This document shows positions 26,491 through 34,777 of a DNA stretch of 64,000 nucleotides, piece after piece. How positions within the stretch are numbered: position 1 is the first letter of the stretch; each line of letters opens with the position of its first letter. The stretch is from positions 1 through 64,000 of the forward strand of contig DASWIG010000100.1 in assembly GCA_036397835.1 (NCBI GenBank). The letters run 5' to 3'. A program made the position numbers and the translations under genes. The notes under the pieces were generated by a model. The model was not told the origin of the DNA. It saw only the letters and a program-made list of their open reading frames with translations, and did not search any database. The DNA is from DASWIG01 sp036397835. Its GTDB lineage: Bacteria > Acidobacteriota > Thermoanaerobaculia > Multivoradales > J023.

Positions 26491-28596
26491 TCAGCCTCCC
26501 GCCCTGGTAGGCGCCGCGGCCAGGCTCGCCTGGCGCACGGCCGCCTTGACGGTCGCCTCGGTCCGCGTCATCTCGACCACCGGCGCGGTGAGCCCCGAGT
26601 CCTCGCCGAGCAGGAAGTTGATCAGGAACTGGTCGACCTTGCGGTAGAGCAGCGTGGCGACCACCCGGTATTCGTCGACCCCCTCCTGGGCGGGGATCGA
26701 GAAGTCCTGCGTTTCCTTGCCCAGCCGGGCCAGGTCCCGCGGCGTGCCCTTGGCCAGGGTCGTCGGACAGTCGACGAGGTACTCCACGGTGTCGGAATAG
26801 CCGGGGAAGAGGGCGCGGCGGTAGCGCACCCCCACCATCTCCCACAGGTTGTGGCGGTCGATCAGGTTGCCGTACTGGTCCACGGGCTCGGCCTTGAAGA
26901 GGAAGCTGCCCGGCTCGATGAAGTGCTTGGCGTCGCGAGTGCCCGAGGCGAAGATCTCGTTGCCGGCCGGGTCGTAGACGTGGATCTCCACCCAGCTCTG
27001 GATGATGTCGAGGGGGCCGGTGGGGAAGTCGTGGCCCACCTTGTTGGCGGTCATCACCACCCGCACCGGCAGCGTGCCGCCGGGCTCGACGGTCTGCGGC
27101 ACCTCGAGGGCCAGGTTCACGACTGGGCCGTCGCGCCACTTGTCGGCGATCTCGGGGATCTCGAATTCCCCCTGCAGCCACTCCTCGGTGAGGGCGAGCT
27201 GCTCCTCCCAGCCCTCGAGCTCGAGCATCTTGGGCACCATGCTGTTGGCGGCGATGAAGCGGTGGCTGCGGTGGCGGCCGTCGCCGGGGCCGCGATTGTA
27301 GTCGGTGGCGTCGCCGCGCGCCGGGTCGGTGGAATCGACGAGCGGCATGTGGCACTCCCGGCACTCGATGGTCTTGGTGGGATCGCCTTCCGTGAACCAA
27401 TGGCTGGCCTTCCAGTTGTCGTACTGGTTCTGGAGCTGCACCCAGCCCACGCGGTTGACCTCCTGGTCGATGAACTGCTTGTGGCAGGCGGCGCAGTACT
27501 CGGGGGCCTTGAACATCCGCTTGCTGAGCTTGTTGTGCTCGTCGGGATAGGTGCGGATCAGGAAGTCGCTCGCCAGCTTGCCCGCGCCGTGCTCGTGCCA
27601 TTGCCAGAGATAGGAGGAGGGCTGGGTCATCACGTAGTTGGCGTTGCCCTGGATATCGGTCTCGCGGACGCCGTGGCAGACCAGGCAGGAGACCCCTTCC
27701 TGGTAGCCGTGCAGACCCGTCAGCTCCTCCGTGAAGACGTTCTTGGTGCCGGAGAAGAGCGAGATCGGATCGTGACAGCCGCCGCAGTAGCGGGTCGACT
27801 CGGGCCCGTTCTGCTCCGCCATCACGCTCTGGACCTTCTGGAAGAGCGGGTCCATGGCGGCGTAGCGGTGGGCGCTGGGGAGCCATTCCTCGAGAATCTG
27901 CTGGTGGCAGCCGCCGGTGCCGCAGGTGCGCGAGCCGGCCAGGGACTCGGCGTCGAAGGCGCCGCCGGTGGTGGTCACGGCAAGGCTCGGCGCGAACGGA
28001 CGGTCCTCGCCGTAGGCGAAGTGGTAGTCCGCGGGGAGCTCGTTGACGTAGGTCGGCCCGGCGTAGGCGTAAGCCAGGGCGGCGATCGCCACGCCGCCGG
28101 CAACGGTGGCGCCGAGCGAGGCCCAGACGGCCCGGCGCACGGCCGGCGCGCTCTCTTTCTTGCGCCGCCGGACGTAGACCAGCACCACGTGCGGCAGGGC
28201 GGTGGCGAGCGCCGCCAGCGTCGAGTAGAGGTGGACGTTGCGCCAGGCCGGCGACATGCGGACGCCGAAGAGCCCCTGCCAGGTGACGACGAGCCCGGAG
28301 AGCGCGCACACCAGCACCGCGGCCGCGGCGACGTAGCCCAGCAGCACCTCGTCGGAAAACTTGTAGCTCTTGTAGTCGCGCCAGTGGGCCACCAGGTACC
28401 AGGTGAGCGGCACCAGGATCAGCAGCCCTACCGCGGTGTGCAGCAGCACGTTCCACTGCACGGCGCCGTGGAACGGCGCCAGGGTGATCACCAGCCCGGT
28501 CACCGTCTCGAAGAGCAGCGCCGCCAGGGCCAGTCGGGTCAGCAACGAGGACCATCCGGTGCGGACGGTCTTGCCAGGTACGATCTGGTTCGCCAT
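26491..28596 (-). CDS. Membrane multiheme cytochrome c with cytochrome b-like N-terminal region
   Basis: 701 residues from ATG 28596 (AAGGAGG 7 bp upstream). The N-terminal ~190 residues hold five hydrophobic helices with histidines in NVLLHTAVGLL and RNVHLYSTLAALATALPH, suggesting a di-heme b-type membrane anchor. The extracytoplasmic part has four CxxCH haem sites (YCGGCHD, CLVCHG, CAACHK, CRECHM) and one CX4CH (RTCGTGGCHQQ). A C-terminal beta domain begins near VNLALEVPQTVEPGG. Likely passes electrons between quinol and periplasmic acceptors. Operon with the CRTAC1-type gene. Confidence 0.85.
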   Translation of the reverse strand: MANQIVPGKTVRTGWSSLLTRLALAALLFETVTGLVITLAPFHGAVQWNVLLHTAVGLLILVPLTWYLVAHWRDYKSYKFSDEVLLGYVAAAAVLVCALSGLVVTWQGLFGVRMSPAWRNVHLYSTLAALATALPHVVLVYVRRRKKESAPAVRRAVWASLGATVAGGVAIAALAYAYAGPTYVNELPADYHFAYGEDRPFAPSLAVTTTGGAFDAESLAGSRTCGTGGCHQQILEEWLPSAHRYAAMDPLFQKVQSVMAEQNGPESTRYCGGCHDPISLFSGTKNVFTEELTGLHGYQEGVSCLVCHGVRETDIQGNANYVMTQPSSYLWQWHEHGAGKLASDFLIRTYPDEHNKLSKRMFKAPEYCAACHKQFIDQEVNRVGWVQLQNQYDNWKASHWFTEGDPTKTIECRECHMPLVDSTDPARGDATDYNRGPGDGRHRSHRFIAANSMVPKMLELEGWEEQLALTEEWLQGEFEIPEIADKWRDGPVVNLALEVPQTVEPGGTLPVRVVMTANKVGHDFPTGPLDIIQSWVEIHVYDPAGNEIFASGTRDAKHFIEPGSFLFKAEPVDQYGNLIDRHNLWEMVGVRYRRALFPGYSDTVEYLVDCPTTLAKGTPRDLARLGKETQDFSIPAQEGVDEYRVVATLLYRKVDQFLINFLLGEDSGLTAPVVEMTRTEATVKAAVRQASLAAAPTRAGG

Positions 28597-28853
28597 CAGA
28601 GCCTCCTTCGCTCGTCCCATCATCCCTACCCGGGGATCCGGAGCCGCCAAAGAGAGAGGGCAGAGGAACAGGCCCTACTTTGAATCGGCGGAGGGCGACG
28701 GCGCCACGGTCCGCGGGGCGGGGCGGACCTGGCTGAAGGGGTAGCTCAGCTCCTACCGTCCCGACTAGATCGAGCGCTTCACAGCGAAGCCAGGACCTCG
28801 GCGGCTCCGACGGGATGGCGACGGCCTTGCCCTCTGTGGTAGACAAGAGGACC

Positions 28854-30698
28854 ATGAAGCTCCCCTACGGCGTCGCCGACTTCTACAGTCTCCGCACCGA
28901 GGGCCAGCTCTACGTCGACCGCACCGACCGCATCCGGACGCTCGAAGAGCTCGGCAAAGCACTGCTCTTCCTGCGTCCGCGGCGCTTCGGCAAGTCCCTG
29001 TGGCTGAGCGTCCTGGCCAACTACTACGACCTGCGCACGGCCGCGGAGCACGAGAGCCTCTTCGGCGGCCTGGCGATGGGACAAGGCCCCACCCCGCTCG
29101 CCCATCGCTACTTCATTTTGCGCTGGGACTTCTCCAAGATCAATCCGGACCCGCCGCCATGGGGCGTCAATGCCAACGTCGGCTCGCACCACGAGCGGAT
29201 CGGCAACGAGATCAACGGCTATCTGAACACGATTTTCGAGGTCTTCCAGAGAGACTACCGTGAGCATCTGCCGGAGATCGTCGAGCTTCGAGAGGATCCC
29301 TTCCACAACCTCGAGCGGCTGCTCTCCGTGATCCGCGAGACGCCCTACCGGCTCTACCTGCTGATCGACGAGTACGACAATTTCGCCAACGAGGTCCTCG
29401 CCAGCGACGAGGAGACCTACAAGGACCTGGTCCACAGTGACGGTCCCTTCAAGTATCTCTTCAAGTGGGTCAAGGGCCTCATGGCGGGCGCCGGGCTCGA
29501 TCGCCTCTTCATCACCGGCGTCTCGCCCATGGTGATGTCCGACGTCACCAGCGGCATGAACGTCGCCGACAACGTCTATCTCACCCCGGAGCTCAATACG
29601 CTCTGCGGCTTCACCGACGAGGACGTTCGAGATCTCCTCGAACGGCTCCACGACGAGCGGATGGCGACGGCTTCCGGCAGCGGGACGACGGCACCGCCCT
29701 GGACGGTCGACGAGGCGTGCGCCATGTTGCGCGATTGGTACAACGGCTACCGCTTCACGCCGACGGCGGAGGTCGAGACGGTCACGGCAGTCTACAACCC
29801 GACTCTGGTGCTCTATTTCCTCACCCGCCTCGAGCGTTACGATGCCTATCCGGAGCAGATGCTCGATGCCAATCTGGCTGCCGACGAGGGCAAGCTCGAC
29901 TATCTCGCGAAGTTCGCCGCGGGCAGGGACGCGGTGGTCGACATGATCCGCAAAGGAAAGCCGCTTGAAGTAACGCAGCTCCGCGATCGCTTCAGCCTGG
30001 CCGACTTGCTCGATCCTTCGGCTCAGGACATGAGCTCTATCGGGGCCTACCTCTACTACTTCGGCATGGTGACGCTGGCCGGAAAGACCTCGCGGCGCAC
30101 CTGGCTCCTGGCGACTCCCAACGAGGTGGTCCGTGGTCTCTACATCGAGCGCATCGCCCGTCTGCTCCTGCCGCTGGGCGCCGACCGCACCGCCGCCATG
30201 GAACCGGCATTGGACCTGATGGAGGGCAAGGCGATCGAGCCCTTCCTCGACTTCATTGAAGGGACCCTTTTCCCGAGCTTCTCCAATCGCGACGCGACCT
30301 GGGCGAACGAGCTGACGGTGAAGACCCTTTTCCTGACCCTGCTCTGGAACGCGGCCAGCTACATCACCTTCTCCGAGCCTGAATTGGAACAGCGCTACGC
30401 CGATCTCTGCTTGGTGCGGCGCCCCGACGCGCGGGCGTCGAGCCTTTGGGACCTCCTGTTCGAATTCAAGAGATTGTCCTTGAAGGAGCTCGGCATGAGC
30501 GGCGAGGAGGTGAAGAAGGCGCCGCGGGCGGAGCTGATGGCGATGGAGAAGGTCAAGGACGCCCTCGATCAGTCCGAGGCACAGCTCGTGGCTTACCGGG
30601 AAGCCCTCGCCAGGCGCCAGGGCGGCGTCTTGAAGCTGCGCGCCTACGCGGTGGTGGCCCTGGGCTTCAAGCGTCTCGTTGCCCGGCCGCTGTCCTGA
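28854..30698 (+). CDS. AAA-ATPase-like (PF09820) protein with C-terminal PD-(D/E)xK nuclease-like domain
   Basis: 614 residues from ATG 28854 (AGAGGA upstream). It starts with the family signature KLPYGVADFYSLRTEGQLYV. Walker A is RPRRFGKSLWLS; Walker B is LYLLIDEYDNF; ITGVSPMVMSDVTSG follows. The C-terminus has LWDLLFEFKRLSLKEL, matching the E-x-K of the associated nuclease-like domain, then AQLVAYREALARRQGG. This family is often multicopy in genomes and its function is not established; a mobile or defence role is suspected. Lower GC and many AT-ending codons compared with neighbours suggest transfer. Confidence 0.85.
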   Translation: MKLPYGVADFYSLRTEGQLYVDRTDRIRTLEELGKALLFLRPRRFGKSLWLSVLANYYDLRTAAEHESLFGGLAMGQGPTPLAHRYFILRWDFSKINPDPPPWGVNANVGSHHERIGNEINGYLNTIFEVFQRDYREHLPEIVELREDPFHNLERLLSVIRETPYRLYLLIDEYDNFANEVLASDEETYKDLVHSDGPFKYLFKWVKGLMAGAGLDRLFITGVSPMVMSDVTSGMNVADNVYLTPELNTLCGFTDEDVRDLLERLHDERMATASGSGTTAPPWTVDEACAMLRDWYNGYRFTPTAEVETVTAVYNPTLVLYFLTRLERYDAYPEQMLDANLAADEGKLDYLAKFAAGRDAVVDMIRKGKPLEVTQLRDRFSLADLLDPSAQDMSSIGAYLYYFGMVTLAGKTSRRTWLLATPNEVVRGLYIERIARLLLPLGADRTAAMEPALDLMEGKAIEPFLDFIEGTLFPSFSNRDATWANELTVKTLFLTLLWNAASYITFSEPELEQRYADLCLVRRPDARASSLWDLLFEFKRLSLKELGMSGEEVKKAPRAELMAMEKVKDALDQSEAQLVAYREALARRQGGVLKLRAYAVVALGFKRLVARPLS

Positions 30699-30880
30699 GG
30701 GTCGCCTAAAGCTCTTTCAAGCCGAGGATTGACCGGGTTGCCCGGCCAGTCCGCGGTGCACGGCAGGAATCGGCGTCGTCGCGGCCTTGCTGCTCTCGGT
30801 GGCGCTGGCGGCGAGCTCAGAAGCCTTCGTGAGGCAATTCCGATCGGCCGAAGAGCATAGAATCAGTCACGAGGTGCGCC

Positions 30881-31258
30881 GTGCAAGACTCTCCATCCCT
30901 GGCCGGCCGGCAGCTCCATCCGCAGGTGGAGGAGCGGTTCGTCCGTGGCGCCCGTGAAGCGGCGAGGTTCTTCGTGAGCACGTCGAACATCCATGCGGCG
31001 CTGGAGCGTCCGGTCGACCGGCTGACGGAGCTGGAGATCCCCTACGCCATCGTCGGCGCTCTGACTCTCAACGCCTACGGCTACCAGCGGACGACGACCG
31101 ACGTGGACGTGCTCGTCCGCCGCGACGGTCTGGATGCGTTCAAGAAGGCGCACCTCGGGCGCGGCTACGTGGAGAGGTTCCCGGGCAGCAAGGCCCCGGG
31201 CGCGCAGCAGGAGCTCCCGAGCGCGCAGCGGACCGCCGACTGGAGCCGCCGCGCCTGA
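30881..31258 (+). pseudogene. Truncated nucleotidyltransferase-like protein
   Basis: GTG 30881 opens a frame whose middle is a good nucleotidyltransferase N-terminal fold: LTELEIPYAIVGALTLNAYG, then YQRTTTDVDVLVRRDGL with the DxD pair. Homologues continue about 60 residues with a third acidic residue, but here, after VERFPGSK (~31190), the frame turns into non-homologous sequence and stops. Probably an inactivated toxin-like or DUF1814-type gene. A signal-peptide-like stretch at 30770-30830 upstream belongs to no intact gene. Confidence 0.5.
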
Positions 31259-31330
31259 CGGGTCGCCTTGTCCCAGACCGGATCCGCGGACAGAATCTTC
31301 TCTGCGTCGGGTATCGTCGCGGCCAGGTAT

Positions 31331-32317
31331 CTACGAGCGGACGGTTCGCCCGCATGTCGGATCTGGCGATGACGGCAAATCCAGCGGCGGCAGAGCACCC
31401 TCGATGCGCGCCCGCTCCTTCTCCAGCCACGGCGGCAGCTTGAGCGACGTGCCCAGCGCTTCCGGCGTCTCGTCGCGGGTGAAGCCCGGCGGATCGGTGG
31501 CGATCTCGAAAAGCACGCCGCCCGGCTCGCGGAAGTAGATCGAGCGGAAGTACCGGCGGTCGCGGACCTCGGTCACGGCGAGGCCCCGCTCCAGCAGCCG
31601 CTCGCGCCAGGCGAGCTGCGCCGCGTCGTCGCTGACCCGCCAGGCGACGTGGTGGACGATGCCCGCGGCCTGACGGCCGCGCGCGCCGGTGGGATGCTCC
31701 ACCACGTCGACGCCGGCGGCGTCGGCGCCCGCGCCGGCGACGAAGCGCACCCGGCTGCCCGCCTCGCCGGCGCGCCGCAGGCCCATGTCGTCGAGCAGGC
31801 GCGCCGTGGGCTCGAGGTCGCGCACCGTCAGCGTGACGCCGGCGAAGTTGCGCACGGCGTGCTCCGCCGCCACCGGACCCCCCGGCCACCAGGGACGCGC
31901 GCCGGCGTCGTCCACCTCCACGAGCTCGAGCTCGAGGCCGTCGGGGTCGGAGACGGTGAGCACCTCGTCGCCGAAGCGCAGTGAGCGGCCGCGGGCCGCC
32001 GCGCCCAGACGCTCTTCCCAGAAGCCCAGAGAGCCCGCCGGCACCGCGTACGCGGTGACCGTGACCTGGCCGAGGCCGCGCTCGCCGCGCGGCGCCCCCG
32101 GCCACGCGAAGAAGGTCATGATCGACCCCGGGTGCCCGAGCTCGTCGCCGTAGTAGAGGTGGTAGCTGCCGGGGTCGTCGAAATTCACCGTCTTCTTGAC
32201 CATGCGCTGGCCCACGACGTCGGTGTAGAAGCCGACGTTGGTCCGCGGGTCCGCGGCGATCGCCGTCACGTGGTGGATGCCCAGGATGCCGCCGTCCTGC
32301 GGCTCGGGGGTGCTCAT
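31331..32317 (-). CDS. Ring-cleaving dioxygenase, VOC superfamily, MhqO/LinE-like
   Basis: 328 residues from ATG 32317 (AAGGAG 7 bp upstream; ATG 32323 lies on the SD itself). Two VOC modules: the first opens ILGIHHVTAIAADP (metal His in GIHH), then YHLYYGDELGHPGSIMTFF; the second has GIVHHVAWRVSDD and a C-terminal ligand in GGVLFEIATDPPGF. These Fe(II)-dependent enzymes open hydroquinone or catechol rings and protect against quinone stress. It lies 24 bp downstream of the lipoprotein gene and may share its transcript. The last ~10 residues are variable. Confidence 0.8.
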   Translation of the reverse strand: MSTPEPQDGGILGIHHVTAIAADPRTNVGFYTDVVGQRMVKKTVNFDDPGSYHLYYGDELGHPGSIMTFFAWPGAPRGERGLGQVTVTAYAVPAGSLGFWEERLGAAARGRSLRFGDEVLTVSDPDGLELELVEVDDAGARPWWPGGPVAAEHAVRNFAGVTLTVRDLEPTARLLDDMGLRRAGEAGSRVRFVAGAGADAAGVDVVEHPTGARGRQAAGIVHHVAWRVSDDAAQLAWRERLLERGLAVTEVRDRRYFRSIYFREPGGVLFEIATDPPGFTRDETPEALGTSLKLPPWLEKERARIEGALPPLDLPSSPDPTCGRTVRS

Positions 32318-32341
32318 CTCCATTCTCCTTTCGCCCGCGGG

Positions 32342-33013
32342 CTACTCCTCGCGCAGCAGCAGCTCGGCCATCAGGACGTAACGCTCGACGGGATCGAGAT
32401 CGGGCACCAGGAGGACGCCGTAGAGCTCGGAGCGGCGCTCGCCGCGGGCACGGAAGAGGACCTCGCCGCCGGGGCCGCGCACCTGGATGATCGGGTCGCC
32501 GCGGCCGAAGACGACGCGCCCCAGCTCGGCCCCTCCCTCGTAGCGCACGCGGACGGTCTCGTCGTTCGGCTGGCGCAGCTCGAAGGCGGGCAGCTCGGGA
32601 TGGTCCGCCACCAGGATCCGGTGCTTGCCGAAGCGGACCCGCCAGCGCAGCTCGCCCCCAGGCCGGCGCACGGTCAGGGTCCTCGCCTCGGGGTTGGGCC
32701 GCGCCAGTGCCACGGCACCGGCACCGCGCTCGTGGTAGCGGCGCTGCTTGGCGTCGCCGTCGCGGCGGCCGCGCAGCAGGCGCTGGCGGCCCTGATCGTC
32801 GAAGAGGACGGTGACGTCGTCGGCGGTCAGCCGAAAGGTCACGAGGATCTGGCCGTCGTCGGGAGTGCGGACGTGGATCTTCTCGATCTCGACGGCCGCG
32901 GTCTCCGGGGGCGGCGGCGCCTGGTCGCGGCCGCAGGCGGCGAGCGCCGCGACGGCGAGCGCCGCGGCGGCGGTCAGGCCCACGCGGGCGACGGCGAGCG
33001 ATCTGAGCTTCAT
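32342..33013 (-). CDS. Lipoprotein of unknown function
   Basis: 223 residues. Signal peptide ALAVAALAACGRDQ with lipobox LAAC, so it is lipidated and probably periplasmic. The mature part is beta-rich with repeated strands (QILVTFRLTADDVTVLFDDQ; GELRWRVRFGKHRILVADH; GRGDPIIQVRGPGGEVLFRA) and many arginines. I do not recognise a family. It lies 35 bp downstream of ddl in the same direction, so it may be in a cell-envelope transcript. Confidence 0.6.
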   Translation of the reverse strand: MKLRSLAVARVGLTAAAALAVAALAACGRDQAPPPPETAAVEIEKIHVRTPDDGQILVTFRLTADDVTVLFDDQGRQRLLRGRRDGDAKQRRYHERGAGAVALARPNPEARTLTVRRPGGELRWRVRFGKHRILVADHPELPAFELRQPNDETVRVRYEGGAELGRVVFGRGDPIIQVRGPGGEVLFRARGERRSELYGVLLVPDLDPVERYVLMAELLLREE

Positions 33014-33048
33014 ACCTGGTCTCCTTCAAACGCCGCGACGGCGGTCTT

Positions 33049-34128
33049 CTATTCCCCGCTGATCTCGGCGATCCACTCCTTGATGCCGTCGTCGAGCCGC
33101 CGGCGCTCGCCGTGGCGCTCGCGGGCGATCGCCACGAGGCGGTCGACGAGCGCCGGCAGGGGCACGCCGGAAAGCTCCCAGAGCCGTGGATACATCGAGA
33201 TGCGGGTGAAGCCGGGCAGCGTGTTGATTTCGTTGATCCAGACGAGGTCGTCCCCTTCGAGCAGAAAGTCGACCCGCGCCATGCCCCAGCCGCCGAGGGC
33301 GGCGAAGGCGTCGACGGCGAGCTCCCGCAGGCGCCGCGCGAGCTCCTCGGGGAGCTCGGCCGGGGCGATCAGGCGGGCTTCGTCGGCGAGGTACTTGTCG
33401 GCGTAATCGTAGAACTCGCGGCCAGGCACGATCTCGCCGATCGCCGAGGCCTCGAGGGTATGGTGGCCGAGCACCGCGCACTCGAGCTCGCGGCCGGCGA
33501 TGCCGCGCTCGACCACCACCCGGTCGTCGAAGCGCAGGGCGAGGCGTACCGCGGTCTCGAGGCAGGCCAGGCTCGGCACCCGGCTCACCCCCACGCTCGA
33601 GCCGCCGACGCTGGGCTTGACGAAGATCGGCGGCGTGAAGCGGCCGAGGCGCGCGAGCACCGCCGCCGGCGCGCGCTCGAGCTCGCCCTTGCCGACGACC
33701 TCGTAGTCCACCACCGGCAGGGCGCGGGCGGCCAGCAACTGCTTGGCGAAGGCCTTGTCCATGGCCAGCGCGCTCGCGGTCACTCCGGCGCCGGCGTAGG
33801 CCACGTCGAACATCTCGCACAGGCCCTGCAGGCTGCCGTCCTCGCCCCAGGTGCCGTGGACGATCGGGAAGAGCACGTCGACCGCCGCCTCCACGAGCAC
33901 GCGCAGGGTGCCGGCGACGCGTCGGCCGAGCGGCGCCAGGGCGTCGACCTCGCCGGCGAGAGCGCGCGCCGCCGCCGCCGGCTCGAGCCAGCAGCCGTCG
34001 GCCGCGACGCCGAGGGGCACGACCTCGTGGCCCGCTTCCTCGAGGGCCGCGGCCACGGTAAGGGCCGAGCTCACCGAGACCTTGTGCTCCACGCTGCGGC
34101 CGCCGAAGATCAGTCCGACTCGCGCCAT
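33049..34128 (-). CDS. ddl: D-alanine--D-alanine ligase
   Basis: 359 residues. Motifs: VGLIFGGRSVEHKVSVSSA at the N-terminus, PIVHGTWGEDGSLQG, ATP-grasp lysine in FVKPSVGGSSVGVS, the omega-loop FYDYADKYL with Tyr typical of D-Ala-D-Ala rather than D-Ala-D-Lac ligases, and the metal/substrate site NEINTLPGFT. It joins two D-alanines for peptidoglycan in the cytoplasm. The VEHKVS start (Lys for the usual Glu) is seen in some family members. The upstream 100 bp give no clear promoter. Confidence 0.9.
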   Translation of the reverse strand: MARVGLIFGGRSVEHKVSVSSALTVAAALEEAGHEVVPLGVAADGCWLEPAAAARALAGEVDALAPLGRRVAGTLRVLVEAAVDVLFPIVHGTWGEDGSLQGLCEMFDVAYAGAGVTASALAMDKAFAKQLLAARALPVVDYEVVGKGELERAPAAVLARLGRFTPPIFVKPSVGGSSVGVSRVPSLACLETAVRLALRFDDRVVVERGIAGRELECAVLGHHTLEASAIGEIVPGREFYDYADKYLADEARLIAPAELPEELARRLRELAVDAFAALGGWGMARVDFLLEGDDLVWINEINTLPGFTRISMYPRLWELSGVPLPALVDRLVAIARERHGERRRLDDGIKEWIAEISGE

Positions 34129-34239
34129 GCACGGGACCCTATCATCTCGCGGGTCATCTCGCGGGAAAGGGCCTTCAGCGTTGCCAGGCCTCGCGGACCG
34201 GCTCCGCGGGGAGCTCCCGGACCGGCCGGCCGGTGGCGC

Positions 34240-34690
34240 AACTCCTGACGCGTATTAGACGGAGTTGCACGGGGGATGCCGCCTTCAACGGCGGACGAAG
34301 CGGAGGTGGACGCCGAGAATCGACGTCGTCCGCATCCTGAGCCGGGTCGACGTCGCCAGACGCCCTCGATTGGCCGCTGAAGGGGAGGGGAGGGGGACAA
34401 GAGCTCGTCAGACGCCGGAGAAGCGCGTGCGACCGTGGAAGTGTCTCCGGACGGCGGTCGGAGAGCCTCTCGCGCGATTCCGTCGCCTTCAATCCCGGAA
34501 TGAGCGGGTTTGACGGGACGAACGGCGCTCGACCGCGGTCGAGCAACGTTGCGCCGAAAACGACCGCCTTCAGACGCGGTAATCCGTGGAGTTTCCTCGC
34601 GCGATGGAGCCGCGACAATCCCGTCGACCTCGGCATCGGCGGCCGACGGCCACGGCCTCGTGGCTCGGCGCCTGCTCTTGGAACGTCGAT
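34240..34690. repeat. Degenerate repeat array with ~81-bp dimeric (about 41-bp) period
   Basis: The motif GCCTTCA or GCCCTCGAT recurs at 34281, 34362, 34485 and 34566, differences of 81, 123 and 81 bp, that is 2, 3 and 2 times ~41. Half-way units carry palindromes such as the 18-bp GCTCGACCGCGGTCGAGC at 34527-34544. The tract fills the space between ddl and the 3' end of the gene at 34778 and has no convincing gene on either strand. Divergence is high, so the period is less certain than in the other arrays. Confidence 0.45.
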
Positions 34691-34777
34691 TCCGACCCGT
34701 CTATTCCGCCCGCCGGCCTGCCCCCGGTTCTTGCAGCAGACTCAGGAGGAACGTCAACGGGGGGACGGCTGCCCCCG

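Noticed and set aside
28725..28790. tRNA-like GGTAGCTCAG stretch
   Set aside because: No acceptor stem, anticodon arm or T-loop GTTCGAATC-like sequence is found in the right places.
31258..31375. Minus-strand stretch AATIPDAEKILSADPVWDKA
   Set aside because: Protein-like for about 35 residues but without start, RBS or recognisable family; too short to call.
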